Source: Gallionella sp. (GTDB lineage: Bacteria > Pseudomonadota > Gammaproteobacteria > Burkholderiales > Gallionellaceae). From it: a DNA stretch of 64,000 nucleotides. A model generated the notes under the pieces. It was not told the origin of the DNA, did no database searches, and saw only the letters and a list, made by a program, of their open reading frames with translations. The stretch lies in assembly GCA_030682375.1 (NCBI GenBank), contig JAUXOL010000015.1, forward strand, positions 124,001 through 188,000, given 5' to 3'. Below, one piece after another: positions 9,442 to 18,035 of the stretch (position 1 is the first letter of the stretch; each line of letters opens with the position of its first letter). Position numbers and translations under genes: made by a program.

Positions 9442-10599
9442 TCAGCAGTTGCAGGAACGGACCACCTGGTTGCGCCCCGCATTCTTGGCGGCATAGAGCG
9501 CGGTATCGGCATCCGCCAGCACGTCTTTCAGTTCGCGCACCGTGTCGCTCCGGCAGCACGAGATGCCGATGCTGATCGTGATGGAGACTTCGCCGGCTTC
9601 GGTGGGTATCGGCGTGGCGGCGACGATCTCGCGCAGAGACTCGGCCAGCGTCAGCGCACCGTCGATTTCGGTGTTCGGGGCGATCACGCAGAACTCCTCG
9701 CCGCCATAACGCCCTATCACATCGCCGCCGCGCAAGCGTTCCGACAGCAACTGCGTGACGCGGCGCAACACCTCGTCGCCTGCCGGGTGTCCTAGCGTGT
9801 CGTTGATGCGCTTGAAATGGTCCACATCTATCATCAGCAAGGACATCGGGCGGCCGCCGCGTTGCGCCATCACATGCAGCGCCTGATCCATCAGCGCTCG
9901 CCGGTTGGGTACGCCGGTGAGGCTGTCGGTCATCGCCAGATGCAGGATCTCGCGGTCCGCGCGCTCCTTGACCATCAGGATGAATGCGATCGAGCCGATC
10001 AGCGCGGTTGCCATGATGGCGATGAAGGAAACGATCTGCACCGGATGCGGGGCGATGGCGGTCTGCGGCTGAGCGAATTCGGCATAACCGAATAAGGCGG
10101 CTGCGGCGCGCAGTCCCAGCACCAGCTGCATCGCGATGAGCCCGCCGAACATCAGGCGCCAGGCGCGTCCGGCGCGGGTCTCCTTGTCGGTCAGCAGCAT
10201 GTGTGCGATCAGCGCTATCTGGAACGCGAAGATCAGGCTGCCCCAGACGAAGCGGCCGCGTATGTCGTCGGCCAGCAACCCGGCCATCAGCATCGCCAGT
10301 GCGACCGGGACGAAATACTGCCAGCGCGGTGCCGTGCGGCGCTGGAATTCGCAGACGGCCGCGAGCGCCAGCGCATGGGCGCCGGCCTTGAAGCCGTTGG
10401 CGATGACCAGAGAGAGCGCATCCGGGATGGCGCCGCGGGCTGCGATCAATATCCATGTGAGGGTCTCCAGCAAGATCGCTATCGCCCAGAGGCCCACGCC
10501 GTCGCGCCGCTTGCCGCTGGCGGCGACGAACAGACTCAACGCCATCAGCGTGTTGGTCAGGATCAGCGAAAACAGCAGCGTGCGGGGATCGAGATTCAT
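9442..10599 (-). CDS. membrane diguanylate cyclase (GGDEF)
   Basis: A 385-residue protein. The N-terminal ~200 residues contain about six to seven hydrophobic helices (for example LLFSLILTNTLMALSLFVAA and IVSFIAIMATALIGSIAFIL), the pattern of multi-TM sensory diguanylate cyclases. The C-terminal ~165 residues are a GGDEF domain with LAMTDSLTGVPNRRALMDQA, IDVDHFKRINDTLGH and an intact RYGGEEFCVI signature. No EAL or HD-GYP domain is present. It is convergent with the GGDEF-EAL gene and has no partner in an operon. Confidence 0.93.
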   Translation of the reverse strand: MNLDPRTLLFSLILTNTLMALSLFVAASGKRRDGVGLWAIAILLETLTWILIAARGAIPDALSLVIANGFKAGAHALALAAVCEFQRRTAPRWQYFVPVALAMLMAGLLADDIRGRFVWGSLIFAFQIALIAHMLLTDKETRAGRAWRLMFGGLIAMQLVLGLRAAAALFGYAEFAQPQTAIAPHPVQIVSFIAIMATALIGSIAFILMVKERADREILHLAMTDSLTGVPNRRALMDQALHVMAQRGGRPMSLLMIDVDHFKRINDTLGHPAGDEVLRRVTQLLSERLRGGDVIGRYGGEEFCVIAPNTEIDGALTLAESLREIVAATPIPTEAGEVSITISIGISCCRSDTVRELKDVLADADTALYAAKNAGRNQVVRSCNC

Positions 10600-10637
10600 C
10601 GTGTTGCGGTATGTTTGGCCTGGAGATTAGTTGTCGT

Positions 10638-11441
10638 TCAATACAGGTACTTCTTGCCCATTTCGATCAGGCTGATGGCGATCTCGAACAGGATCAGTCC
10701 GATTATGTACCACTCCAGCTTGTGGAGCTGTTTATTGTCCCACACGTCGGCCAGCGTCTGTGCGGTGTCGGAGATCAGGCCCAGCTTGCGATCCAGCGCC
10801 GCCTGGCGTTCCTTCAGCTCGAACTCGTCTTCCAGGCTGGCATACAGTCCTTCGAGATGCGGGTTGTCCCATAGCGTCTCCGGCTTGTCGCCGATCTCGG
10901 CGCGACCTACCATGCGGTGCTCGATCAGCAGCATGGAGCCTATCTTCGACAGCAGCTTCTTCGAATCGGCGCTCACCCTGCCGTGCGTCGCCAGCTCCTG
11001 CGCCAGCGGCTCTATCTTGTCGAACTCTCCGGCGACCTTCTTCTCGTACAGCGTGAGCACCAGGTTCTTGCTCAGCGCATCTGCGATGACCTGCAGCTTC
11101 TCCAGCGACACCATATCCAGCGACACCGCACCGCTCTGCACGCCGATGCTGGGCTTGCTCGCATGGATGTCCATCTCCTCGGTCTCGGGCGTCTGGTAAG
11201 GGTTGGTCAGCAGCGGTCTCAGTGTATCGACGAAGCTTTCCTCGTCGGGGGCGCTCACCCCGAACAGCACCGCGACGCCGTAGCGGAACAGCACCGCGAT
11301 GCCGCCCTCGGCGTTCACCTGCAGCGTCAGCGGCGTGGTCGCCAGGCAATCGGCGAGCTTGAACAGGCGCAGATCCAGCCGGTCGCCGAGCAGCAGCGCG
11401 CGCGCTTTCAGGTCATTTCGTTCGGTCAGCAGCAGCGGCAT
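10638..11441 (-). CDS. RMD1/YagE (DUF155) family protein
   Basis: A 267-residue protein matching the conserved RMD1/YagE family found from bacteria to yeast mitochondria. Visible features are a central core (AEGGIAVLFRYGVAVLFGVS), the segment SKNLVLTLYEKKVAGEFDKI, a conserved acidic region (EDEFELKERQAALDRKLGLI) and one C-terminal membrane helix (LEWYIIGLILFEIAISLIEM). The molecular role in bacteria is not established; yeast relatives are mitochondrial inner-membrane proteins. It is followed at a short distance by the diguanylate cyclase gene on the same strand, but there is no functional link in the sequence. Confidence 0.85.
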   Translation of the reverse strand: MPLLLTERNDLKARALLLGDRLDLRLFKLADCLATTPLTLQVNAEGGIAVLFRYGVAVLFGVSAPDEESFVDTLRPLLTNPYQTPETEEMDIHASKPSIGVQSGAVSLDMVSLEKLQVIADALSKNLVLTLYEKKVAGEFDKIEPLAQELATHGRVSADSKKLLSKIGSMLLIEHRMVGRAEIGDKPETLWDNPHLEGLYASLEDEFELKERQAALDRKLGLISDTAQTLADVWDNKQLHKLEWYIIGLILFEIAISLIEMGKKYLY

Positions 11442-11516
11442 GGGGATGCTCGTTCGGGATCGGAGGCGCCAGCATATTGCAGCCGATGCCGCAGCGTCAA
11501 ACGCCGTTTTTGCGGA

Positions 11517-12986
11517 TCAGTTCCTGGACAGCGCCTGCAGCACGGCCTTCAGCAGCGTCCAGCAATGCGCGACCGATGCGATTTCCACCCGCTCGCCGGG
11601 CGCATGCGCGCCGCGGATGTCCGGGCCGAAAGAGATCATGTCCAGCTGCGGATGGCTGGCCGCGAGCAGGCCGCACTCCAGCCCGGCGTGTATCACCTGC
11701 AGGCTGGCGGGTTGGCCGAATTGCTGCGTGTAGACCCGCTGGCACAGCGCGAGCAGATTCGACGACGGGTTCGGCGTCCAGCCCGGATACGCGCCGTCCT
11801 TCCAGGCCCGCAAGCCATAAGAGGACGCATGCGCGACCAGTTTGGCGGCCAGTTCGTCGGCGCGCGCGTCGTGCAGCGAACGCACCTTGAACGTCGCCTT
11901 GAAGTTGCCCTGTTCGAGTGCGACTACGCCGAGGTTGCTCGAGGTGCCGGTCACGCCGGGGAACTCGTCGCTGATGTGGAACACGCCGTTGCAGACGTTA
12001 TCGAGGAAGGCCAGCAGGCGGTCGCGTTCCGCGTTCGGGATCGCAGCATCCGGCGGCGTGTCGAAATGTCGGCACGCGAACGAGGCGTTGGCATCTGCGT
12101 CGGCGAAGCGTTGCCGCCAAGATCGATGACGGTGCAGCACCCATTCGTCGATGCCGGCCGCCATGTCGGCAGGCAGCGCGCAGATCGCGTAAGCCTCGCG
12201 CGGGATTGCGTTGCGCGCGCTGCCGCCCTTCAGCTCGATCAGGCGCACATCGGTATGCGCGGACAGGTCGCGCAGCGCTTCCGCGAGCAGCTTGATCGCA
12301 TTGCCGCGACCGAGATGGATATCGATGCCGGAGTGGCCGCCGCGCAGGCCGCTCACGTCGAAGCGCACCAGCGCGTAGTCGGCCAGCACATTTTCCTGCG
12401 CGCAGTCGTGGCGCACCTCCACATCCACGCCCCCCGCGCAGCCCAGGTAGAAATGTCCCCACTCCTCGGTGTCGAGGTTGATCAGCGTCTTGCCTTGCAG
12501 CGTGCCGGGCGCGAGGCCGCGCGCGCCGTCCATGCCCGATTCCTCGTTCACAGTCAGCAGCACCTCCAGCGGCGGATGAGCCAGATCTGGTTCTTCCAGC
12601 GCGGCCAGCGCGAGCGCGACGCCGATGCCGTTGTCCGCGCCCAGCGTGGTGTTCTCCGCGATCACCCAGCCGTCGCGCACGACGGCATTTATCGGGTCGC
12701 GCTCGAAGTCGTGCACCGTGCCCGCATTGGCCTGGCACACCATGTCGAGGTGCCCCTGCAGGATCACGCCGGGCATGGCCTCGCAGCCGGGGCTAGCGGG
12801 CTGCTTCAGGATGAGATTGCCTGCGGCATCGACGACATGCTCGATGTCGCGCGCGTTCGCCCAGGCGATCAGGTGTTCGATCAGCGCGGCCTCCCGATAC
12901 GAGGGGCGCGGTATCGCGCACAGCGTGGCGAAGTGGGCCCAGACGGTCTCGGGCTGCAGTGTTTTCATGGTGTCTGGAATAGTCAT
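11517..12986 (-). CDS. pepD: aminoacyl-histidine dipeptidase (M20 family)
   Basis: Cytoplasmic zinc dipeptidase that cleaves Xaa-His dipeptides such as carnosine. The 489 residues match PepD length. Metal and catalytic motifs are seen in order: GHLDMVCQ (His/Asp ligands), the ADNGIGVA segment, NEESGMDGARG (catalytic Glu pair), and a late GLECGLLAASHPQLDMISFGP segment carrying the last ligands. The alternative ATG seven codons in (12968) is equally possible as the start. It appears to be monocistronic, and an unrelated small membrane gene lies upstream on the same strand. Confidence 0.95.
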   Translation of the reverse strand: MTIPDTMKTLQPETVWAHFATLCAIPRPSYREAALIEHLIAWANARDIEHVVDAAGNLILKQPASPGCEAMPGVILQGHLDMVCQANAGTVHDFERDPINAVVRDGWVIAENTTLGADNGIGVALALAALEEPDLAHPPLEVLLTVNEESGMDGARGLAPGTLQGKTLINLDTEEWGHFYLGCAGGVDVEVRHDCAQENVLADYALVRFDVSGLRGGHSGIDIHLGRGNAIKLLAEALRDLSAHTDVRLIELKGGSARNAIPREAYAICALPADMAAGIDEWVLHRHRSWRQRFADADANASFACRHFDTPPDAAIPNAERDRLLAFLDNVCNGVFHISDEFPGVTGTSSNLGVVALEQGNFKATFKVRSLHDARADELAAKLVAHASSYGLRAWKDGAYPGWTPNPSSNLLALCQRVYTQQFGQPASLQVIHAGLECGLLAASHPQLDMISFGPDIRGAHAPGERVEIASVAHCWTLLKAVLQALSRN

Positions 12987-13031
12987 CGGGGAAACATGAT
13001 AAGAAAGCGTGTTGTGCGGCCTGAGGAAGTC

Positions 13032-13418
13032 TCAGCGAATCGTCTTTTGTTCATCCGGACGCGAGAGGATGAAAGACGCGGCGAACAGTGTGCCGAGCGC
13101 GAGGTCGATCAGGCCGACGGCGAGCACAGGGGCAGTCACGCGCCCCTGCAGGTAGAGGATCAGCGCGGGCAGACCGAAGGCGAGCTTCTCGAGCACGGTG
13201 ACCGGCATCAGCATGCGGTAGCGGGCCACGTCGCGCGCGATCATCACGAACACGAACTGCCAGGCCAGCGCGATGCCGACGAAGCCGTAGAACTGCTCGG
13301 GGTGCGTGGTCGGCGGCACCAGCGATGCTTCGAGGAAATACTGCGGCGCGAGCACGACGAATCCGTAAATCGCAGCGGCGAGGTATACGCGTCTGGAGAA
13401 AGGAGTGGGTGTCTTCAT
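13032..13418 (-). CDS. small integral membrane protein of unknown function
   Basis: 128 residues from the ATG at 13418, which is preferred to an upstream start at 13499 because the latter would overlap the end of the neighbouring gene and add a non-membrane leader. Four hydrophobic segments are visible, including LAAAIYGFVVLAPQYFLEAS, GFVGIALAWQFVFVMIARDV and VLAVGLIDLALGTLFAASFI. No family is recognised with confidence. It lies downstream of the spermidine-synthase-like gene on the same strand. Confidence 0.7.
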   Translation of the reverse strand: MKTPTPFSRRVYLAAAIYGFVVLAPQYFLEASLVPPTTHPEQFYGFVGIALAWQFVFVMIARDVARYRMLMPVTVLEKLAFGLPALILYLQGRVTAPVLAVGLIDLALGTLFAASFILSRPDEQKTIR

Positions 13419-13476
13419 TCTTCTAACCGTGGTTGGTTCGGGGTCATCCTTTGATATTTTACAGCCAGCTTCGAAG

Positions 13477-14232
13477 CTAGATGCGCAAGCGCCCGTCACT
13501 GCAGCAGGACAGGTTATCCAGCCCGGAGATCGACGGCAGCAGCGCGAGGCCGGTGCGCGCCTCCAGCGCCAGCGCCCTGTCCTTCAGCTCGTCCAGTGCG
13601 AGGCTGACAGGATCCCCGGTCGCGGCGAAGGCGATGGTGTTGCCGCTCTTGCAGCGGGGGAACAGTACGGCGCGGCCGTCGAACGCCGCCTCGATGTGCG
13701 CGTATCCGCCCTTGTAGTTATGGCTCAGGCCGATCAGGTTGGCTGCCAGCAATCCTTGCTCGCTCAGGCGCGCGCGGCACGCCCGATAGAACGGCAAGGT
13801 GTTCAGGTCGCCGGGATCGGCGTGTTCGTTGAAGCCGTCCACCAGGATAAGGTCGAAGCTCAGTGCCGTGGTCCGCATGTATTCGTAGCCGTCGCCGATC
13901 ACGATGTTCAGCCGCGCAGCATCGTCCGGCAGCTCAAAATGTTCCCGCGCCGCCGCTGCCACGCGCGGCGAGATTTCCACCGCCGTCAGGTGAGCCTGCG
14001 GGCAATGGCGGTACAGGAACTTCGCCTGCGAGCCCGCGCCGAGGCCGATCAGCAAGACGGAGCGCGGGAAGCGGCTCGCATCGCGCAGCAGCAGGCAGGC
14101 CATCATCTCGCGTGTGTATTCGAGCGCCAGCTCGGCGGGATGGCCGATATGCATCGCGCCCTGCAGCCGGTTCGATTCGAAGTGCAGCGTGCGCAGGCCG
14201 TCTTTCTCACGGATGTCGATAGGGAAACTCAT
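13477..14232 (-). CDS. spermidine-synthase-like methyltransferase-fold protein
   Basis: A 251-residue protein with the Rossmann-like fold of spermidine synthase (SpeE) family members: SVLLIGLGAGSQAKFLYRH (nucleotide-binding loop), LTAVEISPRVAAAAREHF (acidic end of strand 2), NIVIGDGYEYM and FDLILVDGFNEH (the catalytic Asp region of spermidine synthases, here VDGFN rather than DSTDP). The altered catalytic loop and the lack of a neighbouring speD make true polyamine synthesis doubtful; it is probably one of the many uncharacterised SpeE-like proteins of betaproteobacteria. Confidence 0.82.
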   Translation of the reverse strand: MSFPIDIREKDGLRTLHFESNRLQGAMHIGHPAELALEYTREMMACLLLRDASRFPRSVLLIGLGAGSQAKFLYRHCPQAHLTAVEISPRVAAAAREHFELPDDAARLNIVIGDGYEYMRTTALSFDLILVDGFNEHADPGDLNTLPFYRACRARLSEQGLLAANLIGLSHNYKGGYAHIEAAFDGRAVLFPRCKSGNTIAFAATGDPVSLALDELKDRALALEARTGLALLPSISGLDNLSCCSDGRLRI

Positions 14233-14259
14233 ATCGGGTTCGGGCGGGTGCGTTCAGGC

Positions 14260-15357
14260 TCAGCCGAATATCTTCTGCCACCAGCGCAACCGGCTGTTGG
14301 GCAGGGGCGCCTCGTCGACGATCAACGTCGGCGGCATCCGGCTCAGCACCCAGCGCGGCGGGATGCGCACTCCGCCGGAGCCGCAGGAGCTGCCGAGATT
14401 GTGCGGGTCGTAGATCTTGATCAGCGCGGGGCGCTCGGGATCGTCCGCATAGACGATGCCGCAATAATGGTATTCATGGTCGCGCCGCAACAGGCTGTCC
14501 ACTTCGCCGAGGAAGGTGTCCAGCGCCGCGACCGTCATCGTCTGTTGCGAGGGCTCGATGCCGGCCAGACTGATATACCAGCCTTCTGGCTCGGTGCGCA
14601 CCCTGGCCCAGAGCGCGTCCAGGTCGGCCCACTGCAGCATGCCGTGAAAGGTTCCGTTCATGCGGTTCGAGAAATCCTGGGTCATGGCGATCCTGTCGGA
14701 AGTTAGAGGGATAGTCTTGTCATCGTTTTCGCATGGCGGCGTGGCGCCCATGACAGGCAGCGCTTCGCGGGGCAGGTTCAGCGCCTCCAGCACCTTCAGT
14801 GCCGCGTAGGCGTCGTTCGCCGCATAGAGCAATTGCTGCGGAGTGAGTTCGGGTTGCGACCAGTTCGAGGTGGTGACCTTGCGCGACTTGGCGAAGCGCC
14901 GGTTCAGCACCAGCCCCACCGCGGCGCGGACGCCCATCTCCTTGTGGTATCCGTCCGCGCTGAACACCGCATTGAGATCGACCGTCCCGCCCAGTTCGAC
15001 GCCCAGCTTCGCGCGGATATGCTTGCTGTCCGACCTGAGGCCGAAGCCCACCTTGAGGACATGCTCAGAGCGCAGCAGCTCGACCAGGAAGGGATGTCCT
15101 TCGGTTCTGTGCATCTGGAACAAATAGGCCTTGTCGTGCAGCGCGAACTGCACCAGGTGCGGCCCTTCGCTGAGCTCGCCGACGGCGAACGTCGGCTTGG
15201 ACTCGGTATCGAAACCGACGATGCCCGCCGCCCCGATCTCGGCCGCGGCAGCCGCGAATTCCTCGCGGCTGGTCGGCACATGGATGCGCGCAAGATCGAG
15301 GCCGGAAAACGGCGGCAGCAGTGCGATCTCTTCTTTGGTCGGGACGGGCTTGTTCAT
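14260..15357 (-). CDS. RNase D-like 3'-5' exonuclease fused to an uncharacterised C-terminal domain
   Basis: A 365-residue protein in two parts. Residues about 25-200 form a DEDD-type 3'-5' exonuclease: Exo I GFDTES (48-53), Exo II around VGFGLRSDSKHI (103-114) and Exo III LLYAANDAYAALKV (176-189), where the Tyr places it in the DEDDy class. No HRDC domain follows. Residues about 225-365 form a separate domain starting MTQDFSNRMNGTFHGMLQWA, with a Gly/Ser/Cys-rich segment (NLGSSCGSGGVRIPPRW) and a basic-aromatic end (RLRWWQKIFG). A Met at residue 225 directly begins the second part, so it may have been, or may still be, produced as an independent protein. Confidence 0.8.
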   Translation of the reverse strand: MNKPVPTKEEIALLPPFSGLDLARIHVPTSREEFAAAAAEIGAAGIVGFDTESKPTFAVGELSEGPHLVQFALHDKAYLFQMHRTEGHPFLVELLRSEHVLKVGFGLRSDSKHIRAKLGVELGGTVDLNAVFSADGYHKEMGVRAAVGLVLNRRFAKSRKVTTSNWSQPELTPQQLLYAANDAYAALKVLEALNLPREALPVMGATPPCENDDKTIPLTSDRIAMTQDFSNRMNGTFHGMLQWADLDALWARVRTEPEGWYISLAGIEPSQQTMTVAALDTFLGEVDSLLRRDHEYHYCGIVYADDPERPALIKIYDPHNLGSSCGSGGVRIPPRWVLSRMPPTLIVDEAPLPNSRLRWWQKIFG

Positions 15358-15423
15358 ATGAGAGAGGGTTAGTGGGTTAAGGCCGGGGATGCGCTATGGT
15401 GCGTCATAACGGCAGCCGGGCGG

Positions 15424-16056
15424 TCAGCCCAGCGCCGGGAACAGGCCGCGCATGCCGTTGGCGATGAACTCCACCGAGATTGCCGCGAGTATCAGGCCCA
15501 TCAGGCGGGTGAACACGTTGATGCCGATCTTGCCCAGCCGCTGTGCGACCCAGGGGGCGATCAGGAAGGTCAGCCAGACGGTGATGCTGAGCAGCACGAT
15601 CTCCAGGCCCATGATCAGATAATGCTGCAGGCCGCTGGCCTTGTGCGCCTCCACGATCACCGCGCTGATCGAACCGGGGCCGGCCAGCAAGGGCGTGGAT
15701 AGCGGCACGATCGCGTTCGCCGAGACCGTCTCGCCGTCGCTGTGGTCATGCTTGCCGACGCCGTTCCCGTAGAAATTTCCCAGCATCATCTTGATCGCCA
15801 TCAGCAGCAGCAGGATGCCGCCCGCCACGAGGAAGGAATGGATGCTGATGCCGAAGAACGCCAGCAGCGGCTGCCCGACCAGCAAGGCCGCCAGCAGGAT
15901 CGCGCACACCGTCAGCGACGCGAGCCGTCCGACGTAGGCGCGCTTGGCTTCCGTCATCTGCGCGGTGAACAGGATGATGATGGGAATGATCCCGATCGGA
16001 TCGAGGATCGCGAACAGGCTGATGAAGATCTTGGTGTATTCGGTGAAATCCAGCAT
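15424..16056 (-). CDS. MarC family integral membrane protein
   Basis: 210 residues from the ATG at 16056 (MLDFTEYTKIFISLFAILDP); an upstream ATG at 16095 would add 13 basic residues that are not typical. Six membrane helices are visible, with the family hallmarks LFAILDPIGIIPI near the start and PLSTPLLAGPGSISAVI in the middle. MarC (UPF0056) proteins are inner-membrane proteins of unknown function; the earlier link to multiple antibiotic resistance is not supported. The gene is separated by about 65 bp from the RNase D-like gene on the same strand. Confidence 0.93.
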   Translation of the reverse strand: MLDFTEYTKIFISLFAILDPIGIIPIIILFTAQMTEAKRAYVGRLASLTVCAILLAALLVGQPLLAFFGISIHSFLVAGGILLLLMAIKMMLGNFYGNGVGKHDHSDGETVSANAIVPLSTPLLAGPGSISAVIVEAHKASGLQHYLIMGLEIVLLSITVWLTFLIAPWVAQRLGKIGINVFTRLMGLILAAISVEFIANGMRGLFPALG

Positions 16057-16243
16057 GGCGCTCAGGCGGAAACGGGTTGGAAAGCGATGCGGCAATAGTC
16101 AGCCATGGAAGGGCGGTATCTTATCAAGCCGCCAGCTGCTCGGGGCGCGTGTATCTGCGCCAGCACGCCGATCCCTTTGTCAGGACGACATCGAGTAACG
16201 CATGGCGGGATCGAAAATGGGTTTTCCGGGGTATCCGAAAAGA

Positions 16244-16642
16244 TCACTGCGGTTGCATATCCAGTGTTTCGACCGGAAGCCCGGCCGCTTTCCATTCGGC
16301 GATGCCCCCGTTCACGACGAACACCTGGGCGTATCCTGCTTTTTGCAGCAGCTCGAATGCACGGGGAGCCCGCAGTCCGGAATGGTCGATCACCATGATG
16401 GTCTTGGACTTGTATGGTTCCAACTCCGCCATGCGCAACTTGAGGCGTCCGTACGGAATGTTCATGCTGTTCGGTATGTAAAACTCCTTGTAGTCGTCGG
16501 CTTCGCGAATATCCAATAACAGCTCCCCTTGAGTCAGCCTCTCGGAAGCCGCTTTGACATCCACCGATGGCATATCCTTCGGACCGCAGCCCGCCAGGAT
16601 CAATACCGCCAGTGCGACGATAAATTTTTGAATTCCAGTCAT
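16244..16642 (-). CDS. rhodanese-fold lipoprotein lacking the catalytic cysteine
   Basis: 132 residues from the ATG at 16642. The N-terminus is a lipoprotein signal (FIVALAVLILAGC, lipobox LAGC), so the mature protein should be lipid-anchored on the periplasmic side. The rest is one rhodanese domain: LLLDIREADDYKEFYIPNSM, NIPYGRLKLRMAEL and VVNGGIAEWKAAGLPV. The active-site loop, normally CRSGxRS, reads DHSGLRA, so the sulfur-accepting Cys is replaced by Asp and thiosulfate sulfurtransferase activity is not expected. It may bind a ligand or act as a structural module. The rhodanese at 39333 in this window has a normal loop. Confidence 0.85.
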   Translation of the reverse strand: MTGIQKFIVALAVLILAGCGPKDMPSVDVKAASERLTQGELLLDIREADDYKEFYIPNSMNIPYGRLKLRMAELEPYKSKTIMVIDHSGLRAPRAFELLQKAGYAQVFVVNGGIAEWKAAGLPVETLDMQPQ

Positions 16643-16765
16643 CTCGATCAGCTCCACGATGAAGTTATTGCGTTAGACCCAAGCTTGTTCCGGATTTTCA
16701 CATCTTCCGGAAATTATTGCGATGCTGGCCACTTTGGCTTCCGCTGACAGCAATCGGTTCCCGTC

Positions 16766-17824
16766 TTACTTCCGACTGTCCTTCAGTACCGACTTCACCA
16801 TCTTGCCGAAGGCCTTGTCCTTCTTACGCTTGTCCAGGTAGGACATCTCGTTGAATTCCGACTCGGCCTTGAGCTTGAGGTAGCTCTGGTAATGCGCCGC
16901 ATCTAGCTCGCCGCGCTCTATCGCCTTGCGGATCGCGCAGCCCGGCTCGTTGTTGTGGCTGCAATCGGAGAAGCGGCAGCGCGCGGCGAGTTCGCCGATC
17001 TCGGCGAAGCTGTCGTTCAGGCCGGAGCCTTCGCTCATGATGCCCAGCTCGCGCATGCCCGGCATGTCGATCAGCAGCGCGCCGTTGTCCAGCATCACCA
17101 GATGGCGGCGCGTGGTGGTGTGCCGCCCTTCGCCGGTGCCGCTCACGGCACCGGTCTCCAGTGCGTCCTGTCCCAGCAACTGGTTGATCAGCGTCGTCTT
17201 GCCCACGCCGGAAGAGCCGAGCAGGCAATAGGTCTTGCCCGCTTCCATCGCCTCCCGCACCTGCGCCACGCCTGCCCCCGTCACGTTGCTGAGTGGGACG
17301 ATGCGGGCCGTGATGCCCGCCGCGCTGATATCTCCGATCATGCGCTCCAGCTCCGCCTCGCTCACCAGGTCCGTCTTGGTCAGCAGCAGCACCGGTTCAA
17401 TTTTTCCCTCGTTCACCATCACCAGATAGCGCTCCAGCCTGCGCACGTTGAAATCGAAATGGCACGACTGCACGACGAACGCCGCGTCGATGTTCGCCGC
17501 GATCATCTGGAAATCGATGTTCTTGCCGGGAGACTTGCGCCGCAGGAAAGACCTGCGCGGCACCAGGTCGTGGATGGTCGCGTGCGATTCCGCATCGTGA
17601 TACTGCACGCACACCCAGTCGCCCACGCAGGGCAGGCCCACCGAGGACGCGGCGGCGTGGAGGAAACGCCCCGTCAACTCGGCCGGCACCTCGCCCTGTT
17701 CGTTGCGCACCACATAACGATTGCGATCCACCGCCGTCACCCGCGCCAGCCGCAGGTCTGGCCCGCACAGCTCGCGGGCTGTTTCCTTGAGTTCGCCGTT
17801 CAGGCCGAGTCCGGTTAGTTCCAT
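16766..17824 (-). CDS. rsgA: ribosome small-subunit-dependent GTPase A
   Basis: Late-stage 30S assembly GTPase. From the ATG at 17824 the protein is 352 residues, the usual size; a start at 17857 would add 11 residues. The circularly permuted G-motif order is seen: TKTD (G4) comes before GSSGVGKTTLINQLLG (G1), then GEGRHTTTRRH (G2) and DMPGMRELG (G3). An N-terminal OB-fold domain precedes it and a C-terminal zinc motif, CRFSDCSHNNEPGC, follows (C-C-H-C). The region immediately upstream contains the first terminal repeat of the DUF262 cassette. Confidence 0.97.
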   Translation of the reverse strand: MELTGLGLNGELKETARELCGPDLRLARVTAVDRNRYVVRNEQGEVPAELTGRFLHAAASSVGLPCVGDWVCVQYHDAESHATIHDLVPRRSFLRRKSPGKNIDFQMIAANIDAAFVVQSCHFDFNVRRLERYLVMVNEGKIEPVLLLTKTDLVSEAELERMIGDISAAGITARIVPLSNVTGAGVAQVREAMEAGKTYCLLGSSGVGKTTLINQLLGQDALETGAVSGTGEGRHTTTRRHLVMLDNGALLIDMPGMRELGIMSEGSGLNDSFAEIGELAARCRFSDCSHNNEPGCAIRKAIERGELDAAHYQSYLKLKAESEFNEMSYLDKRKKDKAFGKMVKSVLKDSRK

Positions 17825-17884
17825 GTTGAGTGTCTGTTGTGATCCTGAAAAGAACATCGCCCTTGCGGGCGACGTGAGAAAACT

Positions 17885-17904
17885 ATTGCGAAGCTGACCC
17901 CATT
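17885..17904 (+). repeat. left terminal inverted repeat of the DUF262 cassette
   Basis: The 20-mer attgcgaagctgaccccatt lies in the rsgA upstream region. Its reverse complement recurs with one mismatch at 19900-19919, on the other side of the nucleotidyltransferase/DUF262 genes. The same GCGAAGCTGACCCC core flanks the TPR gene at 52.5-53.4 kb. Confidence 0.8.
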
Positions 17905-17990
17905 GGCTTGTTTTTCATCTAGCAAAACAGGAGGTGCGTCGGAATTATCGTATAGCTGCTAACCATCAACCAGCAGTTTGAGATCGCGAA

Positions 17991-18018
17991 AATTAATTCG
18001 AGTCTGACCCCTTTGATT
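17991..18018 (+). repeat. secondary CTGACCCC motif inside the left cassette end
   Basis: A second copy of the CTGACCCCTTT motif (attaattcgagtctgacccc and a following tttgatt) occurs about 100 bp inside the first terminal repeat, just before the 3' end of the DUF262 gene. The TPR cassette also has two copies of the motif at its left end. Confidence 0.5.
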
Positions 18019-18035
18019 ACTTTGATTGCGACTAA

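Noticed and set aside
10917..13454. Very long open frame opposite the RMD1/YagE and pepD genes
   Set aside because: It is rich in Arg, Gln and Ala with no domain and is the antisense of two well-supported genes; a high-GC artefact.
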